Part shown: positions 10,386 to 22,450 of the stretch, one piece after another
Position numbering within the stretch: the stretch's first letter is position 1
How the letters are laid out: every line of letters starts with the position of its first letter
Source of the DNA: Cytidiella melzeri
Taxonomy: Eukaryota > Basidiomycota > Agaricomycetes > Polyporales > Irpicaceae
Reading direction: 5' to 3'
Assembly (NCBI GenBank): GCA_022592445.1
Contig: JABYQR010000143.1
Span: 40,279-104,278, forward strand
DNA: 64,000 bases
The notes under the pieces: model-generated
Told to the model about the DNA's origin: nothing
Seen by the model: only the letters and a program-made list of their open reading frames with translations
Database searches by the model: none
Position numbers and translations under genes: made by a program

Positions 10386-11754
10386 ATGAGTCTCTTCGAC
10401 GACCTTTTTTGTGGCGACATGCCCTCGTTGCACGAACCCGTGGCCTCAAACTCTCAATTTCCTTCTTCCTCTTCTTTCTACCCCCCCAGCACCAGCGAGG
10501 ACGACACCGGCCTGAACAACGTCCCGCAACTTTCCCGATCAGACGGCACCGAATCCATCGCCTCCATCAGCACTGGCGTTCAGCCTGTTGGGTCCATTCG
10601 TCGTCGTCGCCGTGACAGTTCCCCCGAGCTGGGACGTGAGAGGAAGAAGCAATCGCTTGCGTTTGCGCGCAGCAGATGCTTGGAGTACCATCTCGACGAG
10701 ACCGCGGCTGACCACTTCAGCCAGGTAAGTACCAATATTCCGTCCTCCCACTTGCTGACATTACTTCCACAGCTTGATTCCGACCAACGGAGCATCGAGA
10801 CCTTCATCCTCCTCAAGGCCCAGCTCTTGGCGAAGAGCGACGAGACCTTGCTGTCCAAGTCTTACAAGGCCCATGTTTCCGACCAGGTGCTGGTGTGCTT
10901 GACGTGTCCGTCGATTCCTGCCTACCTCAAGAATGCGGTCGACACGGTCATGGTGAGTGCACCCTAGAGCATGCGTGTCGTACGTGCTAACTCCCAAACA
11001 TTCGCAGGCCTTCGTCAAGGAGTCCCCGGAATGGTTCAAGCTTGATCGCGTCACCTTGCACTCCATGGAGAAGTGGAGGACGATCCGGACCATCGTAAGC
11101 AATGCTATGACCCGCCACCGATCGGATATCAAGGCCACGGTGAGTCGCACTATTATATCAACATGGCTCGATGGTCACTGGTCTTGCCCTACAGATCGCC
11201 GCGTCCCTCGTCTCAAGCACCGACAAAAACAAGCCGCGCAAAGGGGCACAAGATGTTATGGCCCTGGTTAGCGACATCGTGCCTGAATATATCAGCACGG
11301 ACTGCTCGCACTACGTTCGCTTTGCTTTTCTGGTAAGTCCTTTTGCTCTCGAGGGAAGTTCACCCTGCTAACCTCAATTTGCAGCGTCAGTGCTATCTCA
11401 AGCACCGGGAACTTCAAGCCAACACCGCTGTCGAAGGCGCAAGCAGCGCTGCCGGGCCTTCGAAGAAGGATGACACGTACTGGAAGTACGTCGACGACGA
11501 GCTTCAGAAGGCGAACGTCAAGCTCAAGGCCAAGTCGGCATCCAATGCGCAGGCCGCAACGCTTCTCAAAGAGTGAGTCGTTGCTGAATCTTACTGGCAC
11601 CGTCACTCAACAATTCCCTAGTTACTTCGACAACTGCCTCAAAGCCGACTTGAACATGTTCCCCATCCGCGACGGAGTGCTGCCCATTGGGCCCGCTGAT
11701 CTCCTTCCTGTTCAGCGGGCTGTCAAGAAGTTCATGCACAGCGTTGTTATCTGA
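10386..11754 (+). CDS. Companion protein of the Tnp2-like gene, unknown function
   Basis: The gene has six exons. The model starts MSLFDDLFCGDMPSLHEP, has a serine-rich acidic N-terminus, a basic SIRRRRRDSSPELGRERKK patch that could act as nuclear localisation signal, and then a helical body (VSDQVLVCLTCPSIPAYL, WRTIRTIVSNAMTRHRSD, DDTYWKYVDDELQKAN). It ends VQRAVKKFMHSVVI. GT-AG introns include 10725-10772, 10953-11007 and 11140-11194; further ones begin near 11332 and 11573. Unlike the transposase, every exon joins in frame, so it looks intact. I know no named domain for it. Its position suggests an accessory protein of the element, for example a DNA-binding partner, but that is inference. 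Confidence 0.6.
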
Positions 11755-12388
11755 TCGTCGTTGTCGCGCTCGTTCTCGTCGTCGTCCTTGTCCTCTCGTT
11801 GTCGCGCTTTTTCTCCTCTCGTCGTCACGCTCGTTCTCTACTCGTCTTCGCGCTCGTGCTTGCATGTACATACTGTCGTTTCTCCGCTCTCGCTCGCTGT
11901 TGTTCACACCATGTCATACACTTTCGATAGTTTAAATTCATCGCATGCTAATATGATTCAACTGTGTGACTATGTGAAATATGATCTATTGTACATCCGG
12001 TGTACATCACGAAAGCACCGTGGGCTGGATGTTTACTACAGACTATACATATATATCCGTTGTCGTCACAATGTCGGTATCAACTACAGAGGAAGTCTCG
12101 GGTGCGATGTGACTTTGACATCGGTGCGCTATCTACGGAGTACGTCGACTGGATCATTATTTATTTCTATCGAAGGGATGTGAGCGCGGCATATGTCGGT
12201 GCGATGTGGTCGGATGCTGCATCGGACATCTTCGCCCGGACATACTACAGCACCTAGGCTTCGCCTGGGCGTGTATCACCCTATATACTACCGGGCACGT
12301 GTTTGCCTCGTTTAGGAGATGACGGATCAGATCCCAGATCTCAAGTAGACGACTCGCAGGCATGCCCAAGAAATTACCAAATACGGAT
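11755..12388. other. Intergenic, 634 bp
   Basis: This stretch is first CT/CG-rich (3' flank of the companion gene, many cgtcgt/ctcgc runs), then mixed. A TGTACA-TCCGG-TGTACA motif lies near 11992-12008. A loosely repeated 'tcggtgcgatgtg' occurs near 12098, 12120 and 12195. If a right end of the transposon exists it should be here, but I could not match it to the left flank. Confidence 0.4.
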
Positions 12389-14690
<2,302 letters not shown>

Positions 14691-15368
14691 TGTAGCGGAC
14701 AGGCAGCAGTTTTAACGGGCTTCACAGCTTCTGCAGAGCATGTAGAGCACTCCCGGAGCAGGATAAGTTAGATCCAGCAGTGGGCTCCAGTGCACCGGTC
14801 GCAGGTCACAATGTCTGCTGGTGACCTATTATAAGGTAAAGCAACGGATTCAAGTCGTTACAAGTCCGAAATGCCTGCTCGATCTGAAGACTGGTTCAGG
14901 TGAACGAGTGTCTTGCATGAAGGAGCAGAAATACCTCTAGTACGGCACGTTAATGTCTATTCTTCTATGAAGCTCTGGCTTGAATGACCGTACGCAGGAA
15001 GAAAGCAGCGTAACCGAGGTTACTCGCTGGGTCATTGCATCTTGATGTAGATGCCGAGCAAAAGCCGAGTCACGTGGTGCCAAGAACGCGATCACGTGGA
15101 GCGCAGATCGCGACTCGCGACTTGCAGTCTCAGAGCAGACAGTGCTATCACATCACAGCACGCAAAGGAACGCGAAGGAGCCCGGTCAAGCAGCTCAGGA
15201 GCTCAGCTCGAAGATGGACTGTAACGGCGAGCGTGGCTGATGCAATCTTGAGTACACTGATTACGAAGGTGGAGCCAACTAGGGTATACGCAACAAAGGC
15301 CGAAATGACACGGATAGCTACGAAGGCTGCTACGCGCCTGTTTCAAGACTACCAACCATGTCCGTATC
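14691..15368. other. Upstream region of GH47, no gene seen
   Basis: This is the presumed promoter side of the mannosidase gene. Two CACGTG E-box-like sites occur at 15072-15077 and 15093-15098. The last five bases (GTATC, 15364-15368) are the left target duplication of the copia element. Confidence 0.5.
15364..15368. repeat. Target-site duplication GTATC, left copy
   Basis: These five bases directly abut the left LTR and are identical to 21293-21297 next to the right LTR. Confidence 0.95.
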
Positions 15369-15700
15369 TGTCGAGCCAGTATCGCCAACCGCCACACTAG
15401 CCCGACAGAGGCAGGGGAAAGGGACGCTTACCTGTTGTTGGTTGGTAGGGTTAGGTGTAGGCTTTGGGGGCGAGTAGTAAGAGTAAAAGACGTATGGATT
15501 GCCTCGCAGACGTGAGGTTTTTATCTACTACTACAAGCGTACAAACAAATGTAAATACAGAGCGCGTGAGCGCTAGTCAGCTTTCCATCGCGTTTTGACA
15601 CAGCGTAACATGCGGTTTCCGACACAGCTCAGCATGTGCTTCGACACAGCTCAGCACATGCTTCGACACAGCTCAGCACATGCTTCGACACAGCTCAACA
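15369..15700 (-). repeat. Copia 3' LTR (left), 332 bp
   Basis: This repeat is identical to 20961-21292 except at 15393, 15492, 15512 and 15596. Four 22-bp tandem units with the core cgacacagctcagca start at 15620, 15642, 15664 and 15686. Confidence 0.97.
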
Positions 15701-15711
15701 CTCCCCCTCGC
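15701..15711 (-). other. Polypurine tract of the copia element
   Basis: On the minus strand GCGAGGGGGAG directly precedes the 3' LTR and would prime plus-strand DNA synthesis. The RNase H frame reads through it, and its TGA stop (15695-15697) lies inside the LTR. Confidence 0.9.
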
Positions 15712-18143
15712 TAAGTATGGTGGGTCGTTTTCTTTGAACTGCCTTGACTGTAGCGCCTGGAATGCTGATCTCAAGTCCAAGCATTTGTCGGAACTTGATG
15801 AACTTGACTCTTCCGAGATTCTTAGTGAAAAGGTCGGCCGGGTTTTCCTCTCCTGGAACAAATAGAATTTGTACGAGTTGCTGGTTGACGACATCGCGAA
15901 TGAAATGATAGCGGATGTCGATATGCTTCGAGCGCTTCTCGGTCACAGGGTTGGTAGAGACAAATATTGCGCCTTGGTTGTCACAACAGATCGGAATGGG
16001 TTCGAGATTGTAGCCGAGCTCAGAGAGCATCGATCTAACCCAGATCACCTGGCACGAGCAATCGCTCAGAGCCATGTACTCGGCATCCATTGAGGAGTGC
16101 GCAACAGTACGTTGTGCGCGTGACTGCCAGCTGAATACACCTCCTGCAAGTTTGAGGATGTAGCCAGTCTGTGAACGGCGAGTGTTAGGATCTGATCCCC
16201 AATCCGCATCTGTGAATGCAACTAGACCTAAGTCTGATTGGCTGTCATACTCGAGACGATAGTCGCGAGTCCCTATGAGGTAGCGGCAAATATAGAGTGC
16301 CTTGCTAATGTGGTCCTCACTTGGGTTAGCGCTCTGTTGAGCAAGCTTAGTGACAGCGAACGCAATGTCCGGCCGGGTGCCAAGCATGATGTAGAGCAAC
16401 GAGCCGATAATCATTTGGAAACGACTTCGGCGAGCTGGATCAACAGCTCCTTCATATGTGACGGGATTGTAGCCGTCGGGCAAGGGTGTCGGCGCCGGCT
16501 TGGCGTCCTGCATGCCGCAGCGTTCAAGCACTTTATCGAGATAAGCACTTTGGTCTATACAGAGCTTAGTGCCGTGCCTTTGAATACGCATGCGCAGGAA
16601 TTCTTTGACTTCAGGTAAGTCACGACATTCCCACTTGTCCATGAAGCGTGCCTTGTCTTGGTGCACCTTGAACTGGTTGGAGCCCATGAAGATTGCGTCA
16701 TCAACGTATATGACGACCACAATAATGTCTTCACCGTCAAATTTGACAAAGACACCAGCGTCAGACCTTAAACGTTTAAAGCCGAGCTTCTTCATGAATT
16801 TGTCTAGTGTTCGCCACCAGACTAGACCAGCCTGCTTAAGTCCGTAGAGCACTTTGCGCAGGCGAAACACAAGGTGCTCCATGCCTTTCTCTACGAAGCC
16901 TTCTGGCTGTTCCATATAGATCTCCTCTTCTAAGTCGCCGTACAAATAGGCGCTTCGCACATCTAAACCGGTCATAAACCAGCCTTCAAGTGCAGACAGT
17001 GCAAGAATGAGCCTGACAGTCTCAAATCTCACAACTGGAGAGAAGATTTGGTCAAAGTCTATGCCTTCGACCTGCGTAAAACCACGAGCTACAAGCCGGG
17101 CTTTCTTGCGATTGTCTGACTTCACGTCAAAAACCCATCTATTCTTGATGACTTTCCGGTTTTTTGGTCTGTCAACAAGATCGTAGACTTTGCGATCTTT
17201 GAGGGCTTTAAGCTCCTCACGCGCAGCCTTACGCCATTCTGCCTGCTCTTTTTTGGGTAATTGCAGGATATCACGGAATGTCCATTCGCGAGGATTAGAC
17301 ATTGGGTCAATCAGCTCGATAGCTTTGTTAAGCATGTAGTTGAGGAAATTTGCTCCCCCTTCACGGCATAGGGCTGCCAGTTCTGCTTCGACTGATGCTG
17401 ACTCATTCTCAGAATTGAGCGGCATAAGTTCGCTCGAGTCGCTATCATTTCCAGGTTGAGGATCTTCAGAGAGATTGTTACTCTGAACAGGACTGGGAGA
17501 ACGAGGCACGGGACCATCTTTTCTCACCTGTTGGGGATCTTGCTGTCGAGGGCGACTCGTTTTAGGCTGATCATTACCCAACTTCCTTCGAAGATCACTT
17601 CGTTGACGCTGAGTGGGTGTTGTTTTCCCATAGACGTCACCTGGTCGTGCAGGTGGTGGATTCCTTTGACGCGCAGATCGACGCGGCTGAGGTGCCGGTT
17701 GATCTCCCGGAGCATCATCAGGAGGACTCGGACTACGCTCTGGAAGCGGTGCGGGATCTTCGTCAAGATCTCGGTCCGGTCGCTTTTGTGAAGGATGAGG
17801 GCGACGCAGAGGAATATCATCATCTCCGGTGTCATCGAAGCCAAGACCATCAGAATGGTTGTCATCATTGTCATCGGCGGGACGCTGCTCACGTGGGCGC
17901 GATTGCCGCGTCTTAGAGTCTGGACACTTAGGGAAAAAGTCTTCATCAAATTCGGCTTGAGTAGCCTCGAAGACAACATTGTTTGGGGCGCGCATGAATT
18001 TCCAGCCATGAGTGGTTTGACCGATGTAGGTCATCATCTCACTCTTGGGTGCAAGTTTGTTAGCACGCACTTTAGGCGGAATAAATACATAAGCGCCGCA
18101 GCCAAACACGCGAAGTTTGGAGACATCAGGGACTTCGCTGTAG

Positions 18144-18159
18144 AGGATTTCAGGATTTC
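18144..18159 (-). repeat. 8-bp tandem duplication causing the pol frameshift
   Basis: On the plus strand aggatttc occurs twice in tandem. The upstream integrase frame (TPYEIL) and the downstream frame (EILYSEV) overlap exactly in the duplicated bases, so the second copy accounts for the shift. Confidence 0.9.
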
Positions 18160-19116
18160 GTAAGGCGTACGCCACTTGTGACGACGCATGGGAGTTCTGT
18201 TGTACACGTGAACAGCATGTTCTACGGTAAAATTCCACCATGATGGGGGAAGGCACGCGGTAAAACGCATGGCTTCGGCCTTATCCATCATTGTACGCAT
18301 GAATTGTTCAGCACGACCATTCTGCTGATGCATGTGTGGCATGGACTGAAGGATAACAATGCCGTTGTCAAGTAACAAGTCATCAAACGCTTTTGACTTG
18401 TACTCTCCCCCTGCATCGGACATCCATTTCTCGACTTTGGCGTTGAACTGAGTATTCACCATAGCGAGAAATTGTCTCGTAGCGTCTATTGCTTGAGACT
18501 TCTGTCGTAATGCCTTCAACCACGTGTGTGATGTGAAGTCGTCAACAAACGTGATTACGTATTTGTGACGGTGATATGATTCGACAGGGAATTCCTTCAA
18601 ATCAGAGTGGATGATCTGGAATGATCTAGTCGCACGCTGATCTGATGCAGGGAAAGGGCGCGTAGGCATCTTGCCTTGCACGCATCCTTGACAGGGGTTT
18701 TTTGGTGGATCAAACTTGAAATCCGGTAATCCCTTTGTGTGACCCTTCAGACGGCGCAACACCTCATCGCCAGGGTGCGCAAAACGTCGATGGGCAATGT
18801 CATGAGTGACATGCGCAACTTGTCGACTAGCAACATGTGCGTGATTCTGAATCCCAAACGTAGGACATCTAGGAAACAGAGGGTCGAAACGAAGCTGAAG
18901 CTTACCAGTTTCGCTGACAACGTCAATTTGCTGGTAATCACCGGTAACACGCATGCCATTATTTAGCAGCTGACCGAGTGATATGAGTTTGACATTCAGA
19001 TTTGGCATATAGTACACTTCGTTCAATGTATAAGTGTCACCATTTGAGAGACGCATTGTAACGTTACCCACGATCGTAATTTTAACGTTCCGAGTTGCAG
19101 TTGAGACTGTGATCGG

Positions 19117-20733
19117 TCATGGTAGAGTGCGTTTATCTTGCAACTCATTCTCATCAAAGGTGAAGTGCATAGAAGCACCAGAGTCAAGCAGCCACAAGTG
19201 TTGTGATTCTGCGTCAAGATGTTTCTCACACTTAGTACATTCTGCAAAATCCCTGTCATGCACACATTTATTCGAGACGTTATGGTAATACATCGACGAA
19301 ATAACTACGCAATCACGTTCACAAGCAGAATCTGTTGGAACGGCGTCAGCGACTGTAAGTGCAGGGACGCAAGAACGAAAGACTTGCCAGTTGTAAGTAC
19401 CAGTGGTCTTGAGGTAATCGTCGTCGTTGTCAGTACCGGACGAGACTGCATCATCCTCATCATCGTTGTAAGGCCCGGGAGTAGGCGCGCGGAGCTCGTC
19501 AAGGGACACAGGGGTCTCCTTGGAAGGACTATCGTGGAAGACAACTTCCTCGTCTTCGCTGTCAGAGACAACGTCGACCCTGCCACGCTTCGAGGGGTGA
19601 CTCGAACCTTCAACGAACTCTGGTTCAGGAGAAGGGCGCTTGGCTGATGGCTTGTCGCGAACAACAGCCTCGAGGGTACGGATACGCTCAGCCGTAGCAG
19701 GAACTCCAAGGCGCTGGGCGAGAGCCTGAGCAGCCTTGAAGCTGGGGTAGTTGTTTCCAGCTCGAACAGGACGAGAACCAATACGCTTATCAAGCGGAAC
19801 CTTAACTGGCTCAGGTGCAGGCACTGGAGCTGGAGCAAAGACGGGTGCCAGCAGTGCGGTCAACGCGACGCTAGCGAAGTGGTTGTGTTCACCGCCTTTA
19901 TTGCCACGAGAGCGGTGACGAGTCCTCTTCTTTGGTCCATTCTGCTGCTGCTGCCCCTGCTGCGTCTGCTGCTGCTGACCCTGAGGGCGCTGCTGCGTCT
20001 GCTGCTGACCAAACTTTGGGTCGTTGCCAGGCTTACGCTTGACAGCGGTCACCTTTGAGGCCTGGGGCTGCACCTGCTTGCCTTTGCCACGTGACTTAGA
20101 CTGCTCGTAGGAGTTGACGATGGCAACACCAATATCGTCAGGCTTGACGTCGTTGACAGAGGTAGCAGCAGCGAGAAACTGGAGAAGGGTATTGGCGTAC
20201 GGAGGAGCCTTGGTGATAAGGAGCATGCCCTGAAGAAAGAGCGGGACCTCAACGCCATAGCCGGACAGACGCTGGAAGTGCTGAAGGAACTGGTCGATTG
20301 CAGGTCCAGGGTGCTTGTCGGCAGCAATGACATGGTCAATGGCATGCCTAAACTCAGTGAACATGAGGGGGACACTGGGCTTGCCATATTTCGCCTTGAG
20401 GAGCTCCCACACCTCATTAGCAGTGGGGAGATCCACAATGAGCTCTTGAATGGATGGAACAGCACGGAGGATAATCGCTCCACGTGCCTCCTCATCCTTC
20501 TCCGCCCAGGCATTGTAAGCGTCAAGCTCCTCCTGAGTAGGAGGGCGAGCAGCAATTGCCGGGCTATCACCATGGGCAGCGACGGCAGGGATGCCAGTCG
20601 GCCGCTCCATAGGCTCCTCAACAGCGCGGAAGGATTTGCGCGTCATGAGGTAGGCCTTAATGTTTGTGCTCCAGACGTTCCAATTTGTACCGTCTAGATG
20701 CTTGATGGAGGAGAGAGTGGCATTGTCGGCCAT
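19117..20733 (-). CDS. gag: Copia gag and protease start, 538 codons
   Basis: The frame starts MADNATLSSIKHLDGTNWNV, the usual copia gag opening, with WELLKAKYGKPS and EFRHAID in the capsid part. Then follow a basic patch, a Q-rich run, another basic patch (KKRTRHRSRGNKGG), a proline-rich linker and an acidic serine-rich part. A standard CCHC zinc knuckle is not visible; a CxxC pair (ECTKCEKHLD) lies just before the protease motif LWLLDSGASMHFT. A TGA at 19117-19119 stops the frame 22 codons after that motif, inside the protease. The downstream frame continues without a shift. This is most simply a nonsense mutation, since gag/pol recoding stops are not expected within protease. Confidence 0.92.
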   Translation of the reverse strand: MADNATLSSIKHLDGTNWNVWSTNIKAYLMTRKSFRAVEEPMERPTGIPAVAAHGDSPAIAARPPTQEELDAYNAWAEKDEEARGAIILRAVPSIQELIVDLPTANEVWELLKAKYGKPSVPLMFTEFRHAIDHVIAADKHPGPAIDQFLQHFQRLSGYGVEVPLFLQGMLLITKAPPYANTLLQFLAAATSVNDVKPDDIGVAIVNSYEQSKSRGKGKQVQPQASKVTAVKRKPGNDPKFGQQQTQQRPQGQQQQTQQGQQQQNGPKKRTRHRSRGNKGGEHNHFASVALTALLAPVFAPAPVPAPEPVKVPLDKRIGSRPVRAGNNYPSFKAAQALAQRLGVPATAERIRTLEAVVRDKPSAKRPSPEPEFVEGSSHPSKRGRVDVVSDSEDEEVVFHDSPSKETPVSLDELRAPTPGPYNDDEDDAVSSGTDNDDDYLKTTGTYNWQVFRSCVPALTVADAVPTDSACERDCVVISSMYYHNVSNKCVHDRDFAECTKCEKHLDAESQHLWLLDSGASMHFTFDENELQDKRTLP

Positions 20734-20943
20734 GATAATGTAAGAGTTCTAGGGGAAGACCTTCATCAGTGACGTTGAAAACGACAGCGACAAGGTTTCA
20801 CCCTAGCGGGGCCCAAGCGGGCGCCCGCGGACAGCGTCGACGTCGATTGCGCGCGACATGGAACGAGGTACGCTCGACATGCGCGGCGAGAGCGAGCGCT
20901 GCAGATAAGCGCCGCACTCAATCGTCGTAGACGAGAGTGACAG

Positions 20944-20960
20944 GCGCGGGGCTCATAACC
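20944..20960 (-). other. Primer binding site: half-molecule tRNA-iMet type
   Basis: Immediately inside the 5' LTR the minus strand reads GGTTATGAGCCCCGCGC. Its complement, gggctcataacc, is the anticodon stem-loop of initiator tRNA-Met (anticodon CAT). Drosophila copia is primed in the same way by a tRNA-iMet cut in the anticodon loop. No spacer separates LTR and site. Confidence 0.85.
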
Positions 20961-21292
20961 TGTCGAGCCAGTATCGCCAACCGCGACACTAGCCCGACAG
21001 AGGCAGGGGAAAGGGACGCTTACCTGTTGTTGGTTGGTAGGGTTAGGTGTAGGCTTTGGGGGCGAGTAGTAAGAGTAAAAGACATATGGATTGCCTCGCA
21101 GACATGAGGTTTTTATCTACTACTACAAGCGTACAAACAAATGTAAATACAGAGCGCGTGAGCGCTAGTCAGCTTTCCATCGCGTTTCGACACAGCGTAA
21201 CATGCGGTTTCCGACACAGCTCAGCATGTGCTTCGACACAGCTCAGCACATGCTTCGACACAGCTCAGCACATGCTTCGACACAGCTCAACA
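20961..21292 (-). repeat. Copia 5' LTR (right), 332 bp
   Basis: This LTR pairs with 15369-15700. On the minus strand it starts TGTTGAGC and ends GCTCGACA. It lies upstream of gag and should contain the element's promoter. It has the same four 22-bp units at its outer end. Confidence 0.97.
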
Positions 21293-21297
21293 GTATC
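21293..21297. repeat. Target-site duplication GTATC, right copy
   Basis: These bases match the left copy at 15364-15368. Confidence 0.95.
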
Positions 21298-21320
21298 TTT
21301 GTCCGTCCAATGACGATTAA

Positions 21321-21887
21321 CTACTCGTTCAGCTCGATATGAATGCCAGCGGATGTCCCTCCAACAGCAATAGCACCAGTACCGGTGGGGTACGAAATGA
21401 ATGCCCAGATCAAGTACGTTGCATTGACAACGTAGCCTTCGTTGATGTCCACAGTGTCTAGTACTGGAAGCTGCAACCATGTCGCTTAATCCAGAGACAA
21501 TGCTATCGATATATATAAAATTTTACTCACAGTTGTCTCGAATGAGAGACTCGTGGCATTTGCAGGGTAGTCAGTCCGGAGAAGCTGATAGTATGGCGTA
21601 ACAAAGCCATTTGGATACGTTCCAGAGATGTAAACGTCCAAGGTCAGGGGCTGCCAGCGAGCCCGAGTGGAGTTGTAATGCACAAGGAAGGGCTAAGTTC
21701 GAGTTGTTCAGCATGGAATGGTGAGTGAGAGGATGGGAGGGGAACTTGCCTCGTCGAGTGCGACTGACGTTGGCTCAATAGTAACAAGGCCAAACCGAAT
21801 TGCTTCTTGACGACTCTCGATGACGGGATTAGCAGAAGCCAGACCGAAAGCAGCTGCAACAGCCAGTAGCGGGAACGTAAAACGCAT
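21321..21887 (-). CDS. Small secreted protein, 149 residues, three exons
   Basis: I do not recognise the family. Exons are 21750-21887, 21531-21692 and 21321-21470. The N-terminus MRFTFPLLAVAAAFGLASA is a clear signal peptide. The mature part has YISGTYPNGFVTPYYQLL and NATYLIWAFISYPTGTGAIA, ends HIELNE, and is beta-rich with two possible N-glycosylation sites (NST, NAT). Cysteines are absent after the signal peptide, unusual for a fungal effector-like protein. The first intron (21693-21749) starts GC rather than GT and ends AG; the second (21471-21530) is GT-AG. All three exons join in frame. The stop codon lies 29 bp from the copia LTR edge, so the native 3' UTR has been displaced by the insertion. 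Confidence 0.75.
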
Positions 21888-22450
21888 GGTGGACTGAAGA
21901 GCTTTGGTGTTATTCGGCGAACTGGGGCAGGATACACGGTAGAGGGTATCGTATTTAAACCTAGGATCCTGAAAATGCAATCAGCCTCAGGTTCGTGCGT
22001 GCAAGAATTGAAGGCCTCAGTTCGCCGCAAAGCGATGCTGGAAAAGTCAAGGCAGCATCGAGACATAATACGTTTCCATTCGGCAAGATCAGCTGGCCTG
22101 AACTACGTCGTGGCTCGGCTTGTGAACCGTAAGACCTAATATCAAGCAACTCCACCGCCCTGGATGCGTCTGTTCGGACGTGTTATACCGATTGTTCTGT
22201 TGTTCTTGAGTCTCCGTCAACGGTCTGAGAAGTCCGTGCACTGACTTCATATAAGCGTGGTTACTATAGATAGATATCTATTTTTTTTCGTTCGTCCTAA
22301 TGAGTACGTTCGGCCATCATGCGCGCAACGATATTTCGCGTGGAATAGCCAATATTGCACCATATACACATAGACTGGCGAACTGAGGATGGATCAACGC
22401 AGCGGGTGTAAGCAATCTGAACTCCATCATTCCCTTCTCCATATTCCTGC
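21888..22450. other. Upstream region of the secreted-protein gene
   Basis: This is the presumed promoter and 5' UTR of the small secreted protein; tatttaaa at about 21952 could be a TATA-like element. I see no gene. Confidence 0.4.

Larger units (their letters stand above)
5278..11754 (+). mobile_element. Candidate two-gene DNA transposon, Tnp2 (CACTA)-like
   Basis: Two same-strand multi-exon genes lie 167 bp apart: a long Tnp2-like transposase gene and a shorter companion gene. En/Spm-CACTA elements commonly encode a transposase plus a second protein, so the pairing suggests one element or a domesticated remnant. I could not find terminal inverted repeats or a target duplication, and limits are given only as start and stop codons. 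The flanks hold an unassigned gene on the left and the 3' end of GH47 on the right, whose scrap also occurs beyond the left gene neighbourhood. Confidence 0.5.
15695..19116 (-). pseudogene. pol: Copia pol: integrase, reverse transcriptase, RNase H (frameshifted)
   Basis: From the TGA at 19117 the frame continues with VTMRLSNGDTYTLNEVYYMP (end of protease). The integrase zinc site follows (HRRFAHPGDEVLRRL... CQGC), then the acidic core (IIHSDLKEF, FVDDFTSHTWL, WMSDAGGEYKS, QQNGRAEQF). At 18144-18159 an 8-bp tandem duplication shifts the frame. The second frame gives EILYSEVPDVSKLRVFGCG, a long proline/arginine-rich linker, reverse transcriptase (WVFDVKSDNRKKARLVARGF, the active-site VVIYVDDAIFMGS) and RNase H (DADWGSDPNTRRSQTGY, AHSSMDAEYMALSDCSCQV, KHIDIRYHFIRD). 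All catalytic motifs are present, so apart from the duplication the region looks recently functional. Confidence 0.93.
15369..21292 (-). mobile_element. Full-length Ty1/copia LTR retrotransposon (disabled), 5924 bp
   Basis: Two 332-bp LTRs (15369-15700 and 20961-21292) begin TG and end CA on the plus strand and differ at four positions. The element is flanked by a perfect 5-bp target duplication GTATC (15364-15368 and 21293-21297). Transcription is on the minus strand: 5' LTR on the right, primer site at 20944-20960, gag-protease, integrase, reverse transcriptase, RNase H (copia order), polypurine tract at 15701-15711, 3' LTR on the left. Coding is interrupted by one in-frame TGA and one 8-bp tandem duplication, so the copy is probably non-autonomous. 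Confidence 0.97.

Noticed and set aside
5278..12388. Terminal inverted repeats of the Tnp2-like element
   Set aside because: No convincing inverted match between 4930-5277 and 11755-12388 could be found by eye.
15600..15700. Regular 22-bp repeats that resemble an array
   Set aside because: Units are in tandem without unique spacers and lie within an LTR, so this is not a CRISPR-type array; the host is also eukaryotic.
20939..20960. tRNA-like sequence gggctcataacc
   Set aside because: Only the anticodon arm is matched and it abuts an LTR; it is a retroelement primer site, not a tRNA gene.
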